This document shows positions 36,114-44,674 of a stretch of 64,000 nt of DNA, one piece after another. Position 1 is the first letter of the stretch, and every line of letters begins with the position of its first letter. A program made the position numbers and the translations under genes. The notes beneath the pieces are model-generated. The model was not told the origin of the DNA. It searched no databases and saw only the letters and a list, made by a program, of their open reading frames with translations. Source of the stretch: Candidatus Mediterraneibacter quadrami (GTDB lineage: Bacteria; Bacillota; Clostridia; Lachnospirales; Lachnospiraceae); contig DWUU01000036.1 in assembly GCA_019120575.1 (NCBI GenBank), positions 1 through 64,000 of the forward strand, in the 5' to 3' direction.

Positions 36114-36716
36114 TCACAATCTGACCACTCTTGTGCATACTTTTTCCAGAAGCGCCCCGCTGTGGCTTACGACCACCATGCCCATCCCTCTTTTCCTGCT
36201 CTCTCTTATGAGGAATGCCCAGATCCGCGCCTGACTCACCAGGTCCAGCATGGCCGTGATCTCATCGCACAGGAGAAATGCGGTCTCCGGGCGGAGCGCC
36301 CTTGCCAGGCAGAACCGCTGCAGTTCTCCGCCGGAGAGTTCCGACGGGAAGCGGTCCATCCATTCCGGCCGGATCCGCAGTTCCTTCAGGATCTGTTCAT
36401 CCGGCTCCCCGGCTTCCTTCAGTGTATCGCCAAGGCGCAGGAGGGGATCCATCGCCGCCTCCGGATGCTGCCAGATCATCTGTACCGGACAGATGCCTTT
36501 ATATCCGCTGACCGCCTTCCCGTCCAGCAGCACACTGCCGCCCTTTGGTTTCTCATAGCCGGCCAGCAGGCGGCAGAGCGTGGTCTTCCCCCGGCCGCTC
36601 GGCCCGGTCAGGCCGACCCGTTCGCCGGGCGCGACAGTCAGATCAAAATGATCGATCACCGGCGTGTGTTTCCGGTTCCGGTAATAAAAAGTAAGATCTT
36701 TCGCCTCAAACATCAT
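36114..36716 (-). CDS. Nik/Opp-type ABC transporter ATPase, second subunit
   Basis: 200 residues. ABC ATPase with Walker A GPSGRGKTTLCRLL, signature LSGGELQRFCLARAL and Walker B FLLCDEITAMLD; shorter than usual for NikE/OppF, as the C-terminal substrate-specific region is missing. It overlaps the preceding ATPase gene by ATGA, so the two are coupled and probably form the heterodimer that powers the importer. Last gene of the larE-to-transporter run. Nickel as substrate is inferred from linkage to larE, larB and larC. Confidence 0.88.
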   Translation of the reverse strand: MMFEAKDLTFYYRNRKHTPVIDHFDLTVAPGERVGLTGPSGRGKTTLCRLLAGYEKPKGGSVLLDGKAVSGYKGICPVQMIWQHPEAAMDPLLRLGDTLKEAGEPDEQILKELRIRPEWMDRFPSELSGGELQRFCLARALRPETAFLLCDEITAMLDLVSQARIWAFLIRESRKRGMGMVVVSHSGALLEKVCTRVVRL

Positions 36717-37555
36717 ACGTCCGTCCTGCCTTCATTTTCATTATCACACTGCACCTGCGTCCCATCATCCGGGTCCGGCATCACACGGAATCCGTGCTCC
36801 GGCATGGCATGCCACAGCGCCCGGGTGTAGGGATGCCGCAGATTCTCCACCTTTTCAAAGTCCGAAGCTTTTGCCTGCTCGATCGTCTCCCCCTCATAGA
36901 AGACGGTCACATCATCAGCCACGGTAAGCGCCAGTTCCAGGTCGTGGGTAATGAAGAGGATGCCCGCCCCCTCGTCTGCCAACTCCCGGAAATGTCCCAG
37001 GATCCTCTTCGCCGCCCCCGTATCCAGTCCCGGTGTCGGTTCATCCGCAATGATCAGCCGGGGCTTCTCCGTCACGGCAGAGGCAATCAGCACCCGGCGG
37101 GCCATTCCGCCCGACAGTTCAAAGGGATACAGTTCCTCCGTCTCCGGACCAAGCCCGTAGCGCAGAAGCGCCGCCCGGCACCGTTCTTCCGTCCCGGCGT
37201 CTTTTCTGCCTTTCCGAAGCTGCGGCCCCACTTTCATGAGCGGGTCCAGATATGTAACGCCCTGGGGGATCAGAAAGATCTCCCGGCCTCTCAGCGCCTT
37301 TGCCCGTTCCTGCGTCAGCGGCTCCCCGTCATAGAAAATGGTCCCCTCCGCCCGGCTGTTGTAGGGCAGGATCCCCAGAATGCTGTGGGCAAGCAGACTT
37401 TTCCCGGAGCCGCTGGCCCCGACGACCGCCGCAATCTGCCCGGGCATGACTGCAAGGGACAGATCTTTCACCACATGGAGCTGCCGTCTGCGGGCGCCCC
37501 GGTCATATTGTGTAAATGAGACCGACAGATGCTCGATCTTCAGGATTGGTTCCAT
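36713..37555 (-). CDS. Nik/Opp-type ABC transporter ATPase, first subunit
   Basis: 280 residues. Walker A VVGASGSGKSLLAHSIL, signature FELSGGMARRVLIASA (Ala in place of the usual Gln after GGM), Walker B RLIIADEPTPGLD and switch His in ILFITHDLEL. The C-terminal region HPYTRALWHAMPEHGF is the oligopeptide/nickel family tail. It starts 8 bases after the permease gene and overlaps the second ATPase gene. Confidence 0.9.
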   Translation of the reverse strand: MEPILKIEHLSVSFTQYDRGARRRQLHVVKDLSLAVMPGQIAAVVGASGSGKSLLAHSILGILPYNSRAEGTIFYDGEPLTQERAKALRGREIFLIPQGVTYLDPLMKVGPQLRKGRKDAGTEERCRAALLRYGLGPETEELYPFELSGGMARRVLIASAVTEKPRLIIADEPTPGLDTGAAKRILGHFRELADEGAGILFITHDLELALTVADDVTVFYEGETIEQAKASDFEKVENLRHPYTRALWHAMPEHGFRVMPDPDDGTQVQCDNENEGRTDV

Positions 37556-37563
37556 AGTACCTC

Positions 37564-38421
37564 CTATTCATGGAAGCTGGCGGGATCCGTCAGCTTCCTC
37601 ACCCGCTCGCCCGCCATGGCGAACAGCACCACCACAAGGACAAGGGATAATCCCGGGAACAGCGCCAGCCACCATTTCCCCGTGGTCAGGTACTGCATGC
37701 TTTCCGAAAGAATCACCCCGATGGCCGGCTGTTCCGGCGGCAGCCCGAATCCCAGAAATGTCACCCCGGATTCATGCAGGATCGCATGAGGGAACAACAG
37801 GATCAGGCCGGTCAGGAACTGGGGAAAAACATGGGGGAACATGTGCCGCACGGCGATCCGCATCCGGGACACGCCCAGCTTCTGCGCCGTCAGAATGTAG
37901 GGCGCCTGGCGAAGCTGCAGGATCTCGCCCCGGATCACCCGGGCCAGGGACGCCCAGTGGCTTAATGCCACTCCTGCCGTCACCCCGGCCACGCCTTTCC
38001 CGAAAGCCAGCGAGATCAGCATAACCAGCAGGATATGGGGAATCCCCATCACCAGATCGATGCACCAGGAGATCACGGCGTCCGCCTTCCGTCCGCCCAC
38101 CGCCGAAACCGTGCCCAGCGCCAGCGCGACCGTCGCGCTGACCGCCGCGGTCAGGATGCCGATGCGGATGCTCAGAGACAGACCGGCCAGTGTACGGGCC
38201 AGCATGTCCCGCCCCATCCAGTCCGTTCCGAAGAGGTGCCCGACGCCCGGCGCCAGATTTTTCCGGGAGAAATCCGTCTCCGCCGCCGCTTCGTTCAGCA
38301 GGATCCCGGACACCATCACCGCCAGCAGGACCAGACCGGCGCATACAAGGAAGATTTCCATACTCCGGCGCCGGTTTCCCGGCTCCGCCTCCCGGATCCC
38401 GATATTCCGTTCTATTCTCAT
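37564..38421 (-). CDS. Nik/Opp-type ABC permease (NikC/DppC-like)
   Basis: 285 residues with about six membrane segments, the N-terminal one at about 22-44. FGTDWMGRDMLARTLAGL is the DppC/NikC entry motif; the cytoplasmic ATPase-contact loop is ASLARVIRGEILQLRQAPYI. It overlaps the companion permease gene by 4 bases. The EAA-type loop is intact, so a working pore is expected. Confidence 0.92.
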   Translation of the reverse strand: MRIERNIGIREAEPGNRRRSMEIFLVCAGLVLLAVMVSGILLNEAAAETDFSRKNLAPGVGHLFGTDWMGRDMLARTLAGLSLSIRIGILTAAVSATVALALGTVSAVGGRKADAVISWCIDLVMGIPHILLVMLISLAFGKGVAGVTAGVALSHWASLARVIRGEILQLRQAPYILTAQKLGVSRMRIAVRHMFPHVFPQFLTGLILLFPHAILHESGVTFLGFGLPPEQPAIGVILSESMQYLTTGKWWLALFPGLSLVLVVVLFAMAGERVRKLTDPASFHE

Positions 38422-39410
38422 CGCCGCGCCGCCCCCTTCCGGATCCTCGGGTCCGCCGCTCCGTAGAGCAGGTCCGCGATCAGATTGCCGATAAAGACGA
38501 TCGCCGCCGTCACCACCGTAATGCCGAGCAGCAGCGGCAGGTCGCTTCCAAGCCCTGCCGTCACCGCCGCCTGTCCAAGGCCCGGATAGGAGAACACCTG
38601 CTCCACCAGCACAGACCCGCCGATGATCTCGCTGACCGAGGCAAACTGCAGGGTGATGGCCGGGAGCAGCACATTCCGCAGTCCGTGCCGAAGCACGATA
38701 GACCGCTCAGGCTCCCCCCGTGCCCGCGCGAAGAGGACATAATCCGAACTCATCACCCCGATCATCTTCTCCCGTGTATGGAGGGCGATATTCGCCACGC
38801 CGCTAATGCTCAACGTCAGCGCCGGCAGTACGGCATGCCGCAGCCGATCCGTGAACGTAACTGCCGCCGCTTCCATCCCGGCCGGCACCGACAGTCCAAC
38901 CGGAAGCCACCCGAGCCACACGGAAAAAATCAGAAGCAGCAGGATCGCCAGCCAGAACGCCGGCGTGCCGGAGATCAGCAGGCAGTAGCCCCGGATCACC
39001 CGGTCCGGCCAGCGTCCCCGGAAGGCGCCTGCAAGAACCCCGAGCGTCAGGCCCAGCACCCCGGAGATCACCCAGGCGGCCAGCAGGACCAGAACCGATC
39101 CCGCCAGCCGTTCCCCGATCACGGTGAGCACCGGCTGCCGGTAGAGCAGCGAAACGCCCAGATCTCCCCGGAGCGCGTCCAGAAGCCACCCAATATACCG
39201 GGATAACGGAGGCATGTCCACGCCCCAGTAGGCCTCCAGTTTCGCAATCTGCTCCGGGCTCATGGAGCCCAGCGCCGCCTGCCCCACATTGGTCTGCAGC
39301 GGGTCCAGGGGCGACGCGCTCATCAGCAGGAAAGTCACAATGCTCACCCCCAGGAGGAGCAGCGCCATGCGTATTAATTTTTTACCGGTAAACCCCAGCC
39401 GGTACTTCAA
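38418..39410 (-). CDS. Nik/Opp-type ABC permease (NikB/DppB-like)
   Basis: 330 residues, about six membrane segments. N-terminal LIRMALLLLGVSIVTFLLM and the soluble loop with LYRQPVLTVIGERLAGS are typical of DppB/NikB, as is the contact loop DYVLFARARGEPERSIVLRH. It begins 6 bases after the binding-protein gene and would form the channel with the next permease. Confidence 0.92.
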   Translation of the reverse strand: MKYRLGFTGKKLIRMALLLLGVSIVTFLLMSASPLDPLQTNVGQAALGSMSPEQIAKLEAYWGVDMPPLSRYIGWLLDALRGDLGVSLLYRQPVLTVIGERLAGSVLVLLAAWVISGVLGLTLGVLAGAFRGRWPDRVIRGYCLLISGTPAFWLAILLLLIFSVWLGWLPVGLSVPAGMEAAAVTFTDRLRHAVLPALTLSISGVANIALHTREKMIGVMSSDYVLFARARGEPERSIVLRHGLRNVLLPAITLQFASVSEIIGGSVLVEQVFSYPGLGQAAVTAGLGSDLPLLLGITVVTAAIVFIGNLIADLLYGAADPRIRKGAARR

Positions 39411-39416
39411 GTCCCA

Positions 39417-41063
39417 TCATCCTTTCCAGGTCCATTGATCTACATTGTTGACCACCGACCACCCGTGCCCGTGGGGATGGATCTTCTGTTCCGCCACCTG
39501 AAGTCCGTCCCGCACCCAGTAAAGATGGTCAATATTCACAAGCCACACCCAGGGGATGTCGCCCTCCCCGGTCACGCCTTCCGCCCCGTCCCACTGGGCC
39601 TGCTTCCACAGCTGATAAGACGTTCCCAGATCATTCTGCGCCAGCGCCTGATCCATATAGCGGTCCACAGTGTCGCTGGCATATGGCGAATACAGCGCCG
39701 AATCCGATCCGGCGGCCGTATGATAAATGTTATAAAGCTCCATCGGCGTATGGGCGCCCCAGCCCCAGATCAGCGGATCCGAGAGCGCCCGGTCGTAGGC
39801 CGTATCCCAGCCCACGCCTTCCAGCGTGCAGGAGATGCCCAGATCCCCGAGCTGATCCGCGAAATCCGCGGCCAGCGCCTGGCGCACAGAGTCTCCGGCC
39901 GAATAGAGCAGGTTCAGTTCCGCCTTCACACCGTCCTTTTCCCGGACACCGTCGTCCCCGGTCTTCCAGCCCGCCTCATCAAGAAGCGCTGCCGCGCCCT
40001 CCGGGTCATATTCCACCTCGGACGCTTCGCTGTACCAGGGCATCTGGTCGCACACGCTGTACGCCGGGCTTCCATACCCGTTCAGCACATGGTCGATCAT
40101 TTCCTGCCGGTCAATGCCCATATTGATCGCCCGGCGCACCCGCACGTCCGCCGTGAGATCATTCCCCACGGTGCGCCCCTGTGCGTCGGTCTGCTCCGGC
40201 ACAGCCGGGAGATTGAATCCCCGGTTGTCCACCGTGGCACAGGACGCCAGCTCATATCCTTCAATCTGCTGATCCGAGTAAGTCGCAGACGTATAGGCCA
40301 GATCCACCTGGCCGGCCTGCGCCGCAAGAAACGCCGCATCTTCCTCCATAAAGAGGATCGTCACTTTCTTCATCAGCGGCTCCCCGCCGTAGTAATCCGG
40401 ATTCGCCTCCAGGATCACCTGCTGCCCCCGGTCCCACTGCTTCAGGATATACCTGCCCGAACCGACGGGAGACGCACCGTATGCCGCGCTGTCATAGGCG
40501 TGCTCCGGCACGATCCCGGTCACGGCCATGGTATAGGGCCAGATGGAGAACGGCCGGTTCATATGGAACACAACCGTCCGGACATCCGCCGCTTCTGCAT
40601 AGTCCAGCATGGTAAAATCACTGACCGAACTGGACGCTTTGACAGTATTGTATGTAAAGGCCACATCCTCCGCGGTAAGCGGCTCCCCGTCCGTAAAGGA
40701 TACATCATCCCGGATCGTGACCGTCCAGGCCAGGCCGTCTTCACTGACTGAATAATCCGTTGCCAAATCATACCCGATGGTAAGATCCGGGTTCGTCACC
40801 GTCAGAGTACTCTGGATCAGCGGCTCATGGACGTGCTCGCCTGCACCCCAGCCGTACGCCGGATCAAAACCGGCCGCCGGTTCGGAATCAGGGTCCAGGG
40901 CCACCACTACTTCCCCCGCCCGGGCCCTCTGCTCCGCCTCCTGCGCGGATGTCCGGGCAGCCGCTCCCGTTCCCGCAGAGCCGCCCACGCAGCCGGATGC
41001 CGCAAATGCCGCGGACAACGCCAGGGCCGCTGACAGGAGCACCGCAGAATATTTCCTACGCAT
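39417..41063 (-). CDS. Nickel/peptide-type substrate-binding lipoprotein (NikA-like)
   Basis: 548 residues. Lipoprotein signal with lipobox ASGC (Cys25), then the SBP_bac_5 fold (VTIRDDVSFTDGEPLTAEDV, GSGRYILKQWDRGQQVILEA, NMGIDRQEMIDHVLNGYG). A His cluster near the C-terminus (IHPHGHGW) could take part in metal binding. The start at 41063 is favoured over two upstream ATGs because it gives a clean signal peptide. It overlaps larC by 8 bases, so the importer is translationally tied to the cofactor genes. Family members can carry nickel, peptides or nickel chelates; nickel is inferred from context. Confidence 0.88.
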   Translation of the reverse strand: MRRKYSAVLLSAALALSAAFAASGCVGGSAGTGAAARTSAQEAEQRARAGEVVVALDPDSEPAAGFDPAYGWGAGEHVHEPLIQSTLTVTNPDLTIGYDLATDYSVSEDGLAWTVTIRDDVSFTDGEPLTAEDVAFTYNTVKASSSVSDFTMLDYAEAADVRTVVFHMNRPFSIWPYTMAVTGIVPEHAYDSAAYGASPVGSGRYILKQWDRGQQVILEANPDYYGGEPLMKKVTILFMEEDAAFLAAQAGQVDLAYTSATYSDQQIEGYELASCATVDNRGFNLPAVPEQTDAQGRTVGNDLTADVRVRRAINMGIDRQEMIDHVLNGYGSPAYSVCDQMPWYSEASEVEYDPEGAAALLDEAGWKTGDDGVREKDGVKAELNLLYSAGDSVRQALAADFADQLGDLGISCTLEGVGWDTAYDRALSDPLIWGWGAHTPMELYNIYHTAAGSDSALYSPYASDTVDRYMDQALAQNDLGTSYQLWKQAQWDGAEGVTGEGDIPWVWLVNIDHLYWVRDGLQVAEQKIHPHGHGWSVVNNVDQWTWKG

Positions 41064-42306
41064 TGTCCGCCTGCCCCTTTCTCTTTCCGACATGGTACGC
41101 CCGCATCGTTTCTTCACAGACTTCCCGGTATGGAACACCGGCCTTCTCCGCCGCCAAAGCCGCGTCTTCATATTCCGGCTTCACATGCACGATGCCGGAC
41201 CTTTCAGCCGTCTTTACCCGGACCGCGCCGTACAGGGTCTCCACCGTTTCACTGCCGGGTCTCAGGAAATATTTCCGGCAGAGGCGGACCCGCACGCCGT
41301 TGGTCGTCGTCTCCCGCAGGATATCTTCCGCGGTCCGGTCGATCCGGTCCGCGTCGCAGAGCACGGTAAGCTCCCAGCCCGGCCGGCCTTTCTTCATGGT
41401 CCCGGCCTTGGTATAAGCATCCAGCGCCCCTTGATCAAGCAGCCTTTTCTGCGCGTACGCGAGCGCCTCCGGCGTCATGTCGTCGATATTGCACACCAGC
41501 TCCGCGATGCTGCCATCAGCTTCCTCTTCTGTCTCGCCCAGAAAGACGCGGATGCAGTTTGCCCGGTCAAATTCTTTCGCTCCGATCCCGATGCCGACGG
41601 ACGTTCCCCGCATCACCGGCATGTCCCCGAAATGCTGGGCGAAATGTACGAGCAGGGCCGCCCCGGTGGGCGTGCACAGTTCCCCCCTGACCTGTCCGCC
41701 GTACATGGGGACATCCGCCAGAAGATTCGCCGTGGCCGGCGCAGGGACCGGCATCACGCCGTGGGCGCAGTGGACCGTGCCGCTCCCCACATGGACCGGC
41801 GACGCCAGGATCCGGTCCGGACGGAGCAGTTCCAGGGCATAGCAGACGCCGGCCACATCCGCTACCGCATCCAGAGCGCCCACTTCGTGGAAATGCACGT
41901 CGCCCGCCGGACACCCGTGGGCCTTCGCCTCCGCTTCCGCGATCAGGTCATAGACGCGGCGCGCATGATCCCGCACGCGCTCCGGCAGCGGGAGCCCGTC
42001 AATCAGCGCCGCGATATGTCCCGGGGAAGCATGATGATGCCCGTGTTCATGTGCATGTAAATGTTCATGCCCGTGCGGTGCGTCCGGTTCCCGCTCCTCC
42101 TCACCGTACACGGTCACTTCCATGTGCGTGCCCGCGATCCCGCAGGTTGTCCTCCGGCAGGGCGCCACTTTTACCCCCGGAAGACCCAGCCCGTTCATCT
42201 TTTCCACAAACCGCCGCTTCTGTTCATCACTCAGCAGCTCGTACAGCGCCGCCATCAGCATATCGCCGGCCGCGCCCATATTACATTCAATATATAAAGT
42301 CCTCAT
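41056..42306 (-). CDS. larC: LarC, nickel insertion enzyme for the pincer cofactor
   Basis: 416 residues. LarC is a CTP-dependent cyclometallase that inserts nickel into the pincer pyridinium nucleotide. Recognised by MRTLYIECNMGAAGDMLMAA, by the His-rich stretch HGHEHLHAHEHGHHH (about 73-90) that can hold nickel, and by FHEVGALDAVADVAG and NIDDMTPEALAYA. In Lactiplantibacillus the protein is made by a ribosomal frameshift joining two reading frames; here it is one uninterrupted frame. larB lies 4 bases upstream. Confidence 0.95.
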   Translation of the reverse strand: MRTLYIECNMGAAGDMLMAALYELLSDEQKRRFVEKMNGLGLPGVKVAPCRRTTCGIAGTHMEVTVYGEEEREPDAPHGHEHLHAHEHGHHHASPGHIAALIDGLPLPERVRDHARRVYDLIAEAEAKAHGCPAGDVHFHEVGALDAVADVAGVCYALELLRPDRILASPVHVGSGTVHCAHGVMPVPAPATANLLADVPMYGGQVRGELCTPTGAALLVHFAQHFGDMPVMRGTSVGIGIGAKEFDRANCIRVFLGETEEEADGSIAELVCNIDDMTPEALAYAQKRLLDQGALDAYTKAGTMKKGRPGWELTVLCDADRIDRTAEDILRETTTNGVRVRLCRKYFLRPGSETVETLYGAVRVKTAERSGIVHVKPEYEDAALAAEKAGVPYREVCEETMRAYHVGKRKGQADNA

Positions 42307-42310
42307 TCCG

Positions 42311-43075
42311 TCAGTTCTCCTTTATTCCTTCCATCTGATTGATCATTCCCGCCAGATAGCCGGCGCCGAATCCGTTGTCAATATTCACCACGCTGCATCC
42401 GGATGCGCAGGAGTTGAGCATGGACAGGAGCGCCGACATTCCTCCGAAATTCGCCCCGTATCCAACACTGGTTGGCACCGCGATCACCGGGCAGTCCACC
42501 AGGCCGCCGATCACAGAGGCCAGGGCCCCTTCCATCCCCGCCACGGCCACGACGCAGCGCGCGCTCATGAGCGGATCCAGATTGGACAGCAGACGGTGAA
42601 GCCCCGCTACGCCTACATCGTAGAGCCGGGTGACCCGGTTTCCCATCGCTTCCGCCGTCAGCGCCGCCTCCTCCGCCACCGGGATGTCACTTGTCCCGCC
42701 GGTGGCCACCACGATGCTTCCCCGGCGTTCCTGCGGTTCCGGAAATGCAACGGCCAGCCGGGGCAGCGGATGATACTCGGCCGGGACAGCGGCGCACAGG
42801 ATATCCGCCGTATCCTGGTCAATGCGGGTCACAAGGATGTTCCTGCATCCTTTCGCCCCCATCGCTTCCACGATCCCCCGGATCTGATCCGGCGTCTTAC
42901 CGGCGCCGTAGACCACTTCGGAAGCGCCCTGCCGGATGCCCCGGTGATGGTCGATCTTGGCATAGTAAAGGTCCTCAAACGGTTCTTCCTTCAAATGCAG
43001 AAGCGCCTGCTCCGGGGAAGTCGAACCGTCCGCCACGCTCCGGAGAAGCTTCAGAATCTCCTGTTTATTGTTCAT
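42311..43075 (-). CDS. larB: LarB, pyridinium carboxylase/hydrolase
   Basis: 254 residues. LarB carboxylates the pyridinium ring of nicotinate adenine dinucleotide and cleaves off AMP, the first step to the pincer cofactor. C-terminal PurE-like domain with VATGGTSDIPVAEEAALTAE, VVAVAGMEGALASVIGGLVD and PVIAVPTSVGYGANFGG. Start 43075 follows GAGGAGGG; longer in-frame extensions lack a ribosome binding site. It overlaps larE by 11 bases. Confidence 0.95.
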   Translation of the reverse strand: MNNKQEILKLLRSVADGSTSPEQALLHLKEEPFEDLYYAKIDHHRGIRQGASEVVYGAGKTPDQIRGIVEAMGAKGCRNILVTRIDQDTADILCAAVPAEYHPLPRLAVAFPEPQERRGSIVVATGGTSDIPVAEEAALTAEAMGNRVTRLYDVGVAGLHRLLSNLDPLMSARCVVAVAGMEGALASVIGGLVDCPVIAVPTSVGYGANFGGMSALLSMLNSCASGCSVVNIDNGFGAGYLAGMINQMEGIKEN

Positions 43076-43877
43076 GATACGTTCCCTCCTCTTGCTGATC
43101 ATTCTCAGTGTGCCATTCCATGTCCGGGCTCCCGGCCCGCACATTCAGATCCAGAAATACGCCGTCGAAAAGGCTTCCAAGCCGTTCCAGTATCTCTTCC
43201 CGCTTTTCAACCGCCAGGGCAAGCTGCTCCGCCCGGACCTGAATCCGCGCCGCGCCCCCGTACATCCGGACGCGGAAATCCCGGAATCCCATCTCACGCA
43301 TCTGCGTTTCCGCCTGCTCCACATTCCGAAGCCAGTCCGCCCGGATCGCGGTCCCGGTCGGGATCCGGGTGGCAAGACAGGCGTACGCCGGTTTCTCCCA
43401 TGTGAACAGCCCGGCCTCCCGGGAAAGCCGACGCACCTCCATTTTCGTGATCCCGCATTCCCGCAGCGGCGAGCGCACGCCCAGTTCCCGGAGCGCACGC
43501 ATGCCCGGCCGGTCGCCTGCATCATCGGATGCATTGGTTCCGTCCAGAAGAACCGTGTACCCGTCTCCTCTTGCCGCTTCCTGAAGCGCCGTGAAGATCG
43601 CCCGCTTACAGTGATAGCACCGGTCCGGCCCGTTGGCCGCAGCCTCCGGCACTGCCAGGATATCCGGCTCCACCACCGTCATGGGGATGTCCAGCTCTCC
43701 CGCCAGCCTGCGCGCGTCCTCCAGTTCAAATTCCGGCTGAAAGGCGGTCTTCACATAATAGGCGTGCACATCACATCCGTTCTGTTTCGCAAGGTACAGG
43801 AGGAGCGCCGAATCCGTCCCTCCTGAAAACGCCGCGGCCGCCCGCGGCGTCTGTCTGAAAAAATCTTTTACCGTCAT
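43065..43877 (-). CDS. larE: LarE, sulfur transferase for the pincer cofactor
   Basis: 270 residues. PP-loop ATPase (SGGTDS, residues 18-23) that adenylates the LarB product and adds sulfur. Cys167 in YACLATRIP lies where the Lactiplantibacillus enzyme has its sacrificial Cys; Cys87 and Cys90 in RCYHCKRAIF form an extra pair, so a cluster-bound sulfur source as in some other LarE proteins is possible. Start 43877 is preferred: GGAGG is 9 bases upstream, although the frame stays open for 150 bases further. Confidence 0.93.
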   Translation of the reverse strand: MTVKDFFRQTPRAAAAFSGGTDSALLLYLAKQNGCDVHAYYVKTAFQPEFELEDARRLAGELDIPMTVVEPDILAVPEAAANGPDRCYHCKRAIFTALQEAARGDGYTVLLDGTNASDDAGDRPGMRALRELGVRSPLRECGITKMEVRRLSREAGLFTWEKPAYACLATRIPTGTAIRADWLRNVEQAETQMREMGFRDFRVRMYGGAARIQVRAEQLALAVEKREEILERLGSLFDGVFLDLNVRAGSPDMEWHTENDQQEEGTYHEQ

Positions 43878-44042
43878 CCTGTATATCCTCCGTCCGCACA
43901 AAAGAAAAGGCATCCGCTTCCCTCTGAAAGCCGATACCTTCCTGATATCCTTTTCCTGTATTTCATCCCGCATCCCATATATCCGGGCTTCAGCCCGTCC
44001 GGCCGGCTTCATGCCTGACCTCAACACCTTAAAAAGCAGGAA
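43878..44042 (-). promoter_or_regulatory. Structured leader before larE
   Basis: A 165-base gap with no recognisable gene. On the minus strand it holds a hairpin CGGGC-TGAA-GCCCG (43984-43997) and, close to larE, an imperfect hairpin (TCGGCTTTC with GGAAGCGGA) followed by TTTTCTTTT. This looks like a leader ending in an attenuator. It does not match a metal or cofactor riboswitch that I can recognise. Confidence 0.4.
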
Positions 44043-44459
44043 TCATCCCATATCTGATACAATATCCTTCAACGCATCCACCGCGCATTCCACACGTCCG
44101 CTTATTGACATAGCTTCAATTCCAACGACAATATTATCACAAAGATTAACCGGAATCAATATCCGCTTTGCCGTGCTCTGCCCGACCGCCTGCGCCATGC
44201 GCGGTGTGATCTCACCCAGCATGGCGTCCGCAATCACGATGCCCACCGGTCCCATAATCACATCAGCGCTCCGACAGACTGTCACAACCGAATTTTCGCC
44301 TGTCGCCGCCTGGTCCGCGCCTGCTTTCAGCATCGCATTCGTCGCGGCGCTGTTAGTGCCCACGGCGATCACCTCAATCCCCCGGTCATATCCTTTCACC
44401 GCGCTCACAAGCTGTTTCCCCAGTCCGCCTCCCTGGCCGTCTATCACAAGTACTCTCAT
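44043..44459 (-). CDS. DUF3842 family protein
   Basis: 138 residues, unknown function. Starts MRVLVIDGQGGGLGKQLVSA, a glycine-rich nucleotide-binding-like loop, with later repeats of short beta-alpha units (VIAVGTNSAATNAML, DVIMGPVGIVIADAMLGEI) suggesting a Rossmann-type fold. It begins right after the DUF951 stop (TAG then ATG) and is followed by the larE leader. Its place at the head of the lar genes makes a role in cofactor or nickel handling possible but unproven. Confidence 0.8.
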   Translation of the reverse strand: MRVLVIDGQGGGLGKQLVSAVKGYDRGIEVIAVGTNSAATNAMLKAGADQAATGENSVVTVCRSADVIMGPVGIVIADAMLGEITPRMAQAVGQSTAKRILIPVNLCDNIVVGIEAMSISGRVECAVDALKDIVSDMG

Positions 44460-44660
44460 CTATTCTTCTCCCTGTGCCTTCTTCACAATCTGCCTGGTAT
44501 TCTTCTCGACCAGTTTTCTCGATACCATGATCTGATGCCCGCACCCGGTGCATTTCAGCCTGAAGTCCGCGCCTGTGCGCAGGATCTCCCATTCATGGCT
44601 CCCGCATGGGTGAGGCTTTTTCATCCGGATAATATCCCCCACACTGAATCTGTCCGCCAT
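44460..44660 (-). CDS. DUF951 family protein
   Basis: 66 residues. A compact beta-rich domain with FSVGDIIRMKKPHPCGSHEW and FRLKCTGCGHQIMVSR; Cys residues at CGSH and CTGC could bind zinc. Family function is unknown; it is widespread in Firmicutes. It lies between the sortase and DUF3842 genes with no gap to the latter. Confidence 0.88.
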   Translation of the reverse strand: MADRFSVGDIIRMKKPHPCGSHEWEILRTGADFRLKCTGCGHQIMVSRKLVEKNTRQIVKKAQGEE

Positions 44661-44674
44661 CTGTCTCCCTCCAT

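Noticed and set aside
41056..42306. Programmed frameshift in larC
   Set aside because: A single uninterrupted frame spans both LarC regions, so no frameshift is needed here.
42122..43405. 427-codon plus-strand frame
   Set aside because: It runs antisense to larC, larB and larE, which have complete catalytic motifs.
43878..44042. Known nickel/cobalt or molybdenum-cofactor riboswitch before larE
   Set aside because: The consensus sequence blocks of these classes were not found by reading; left as an unclassified leader.
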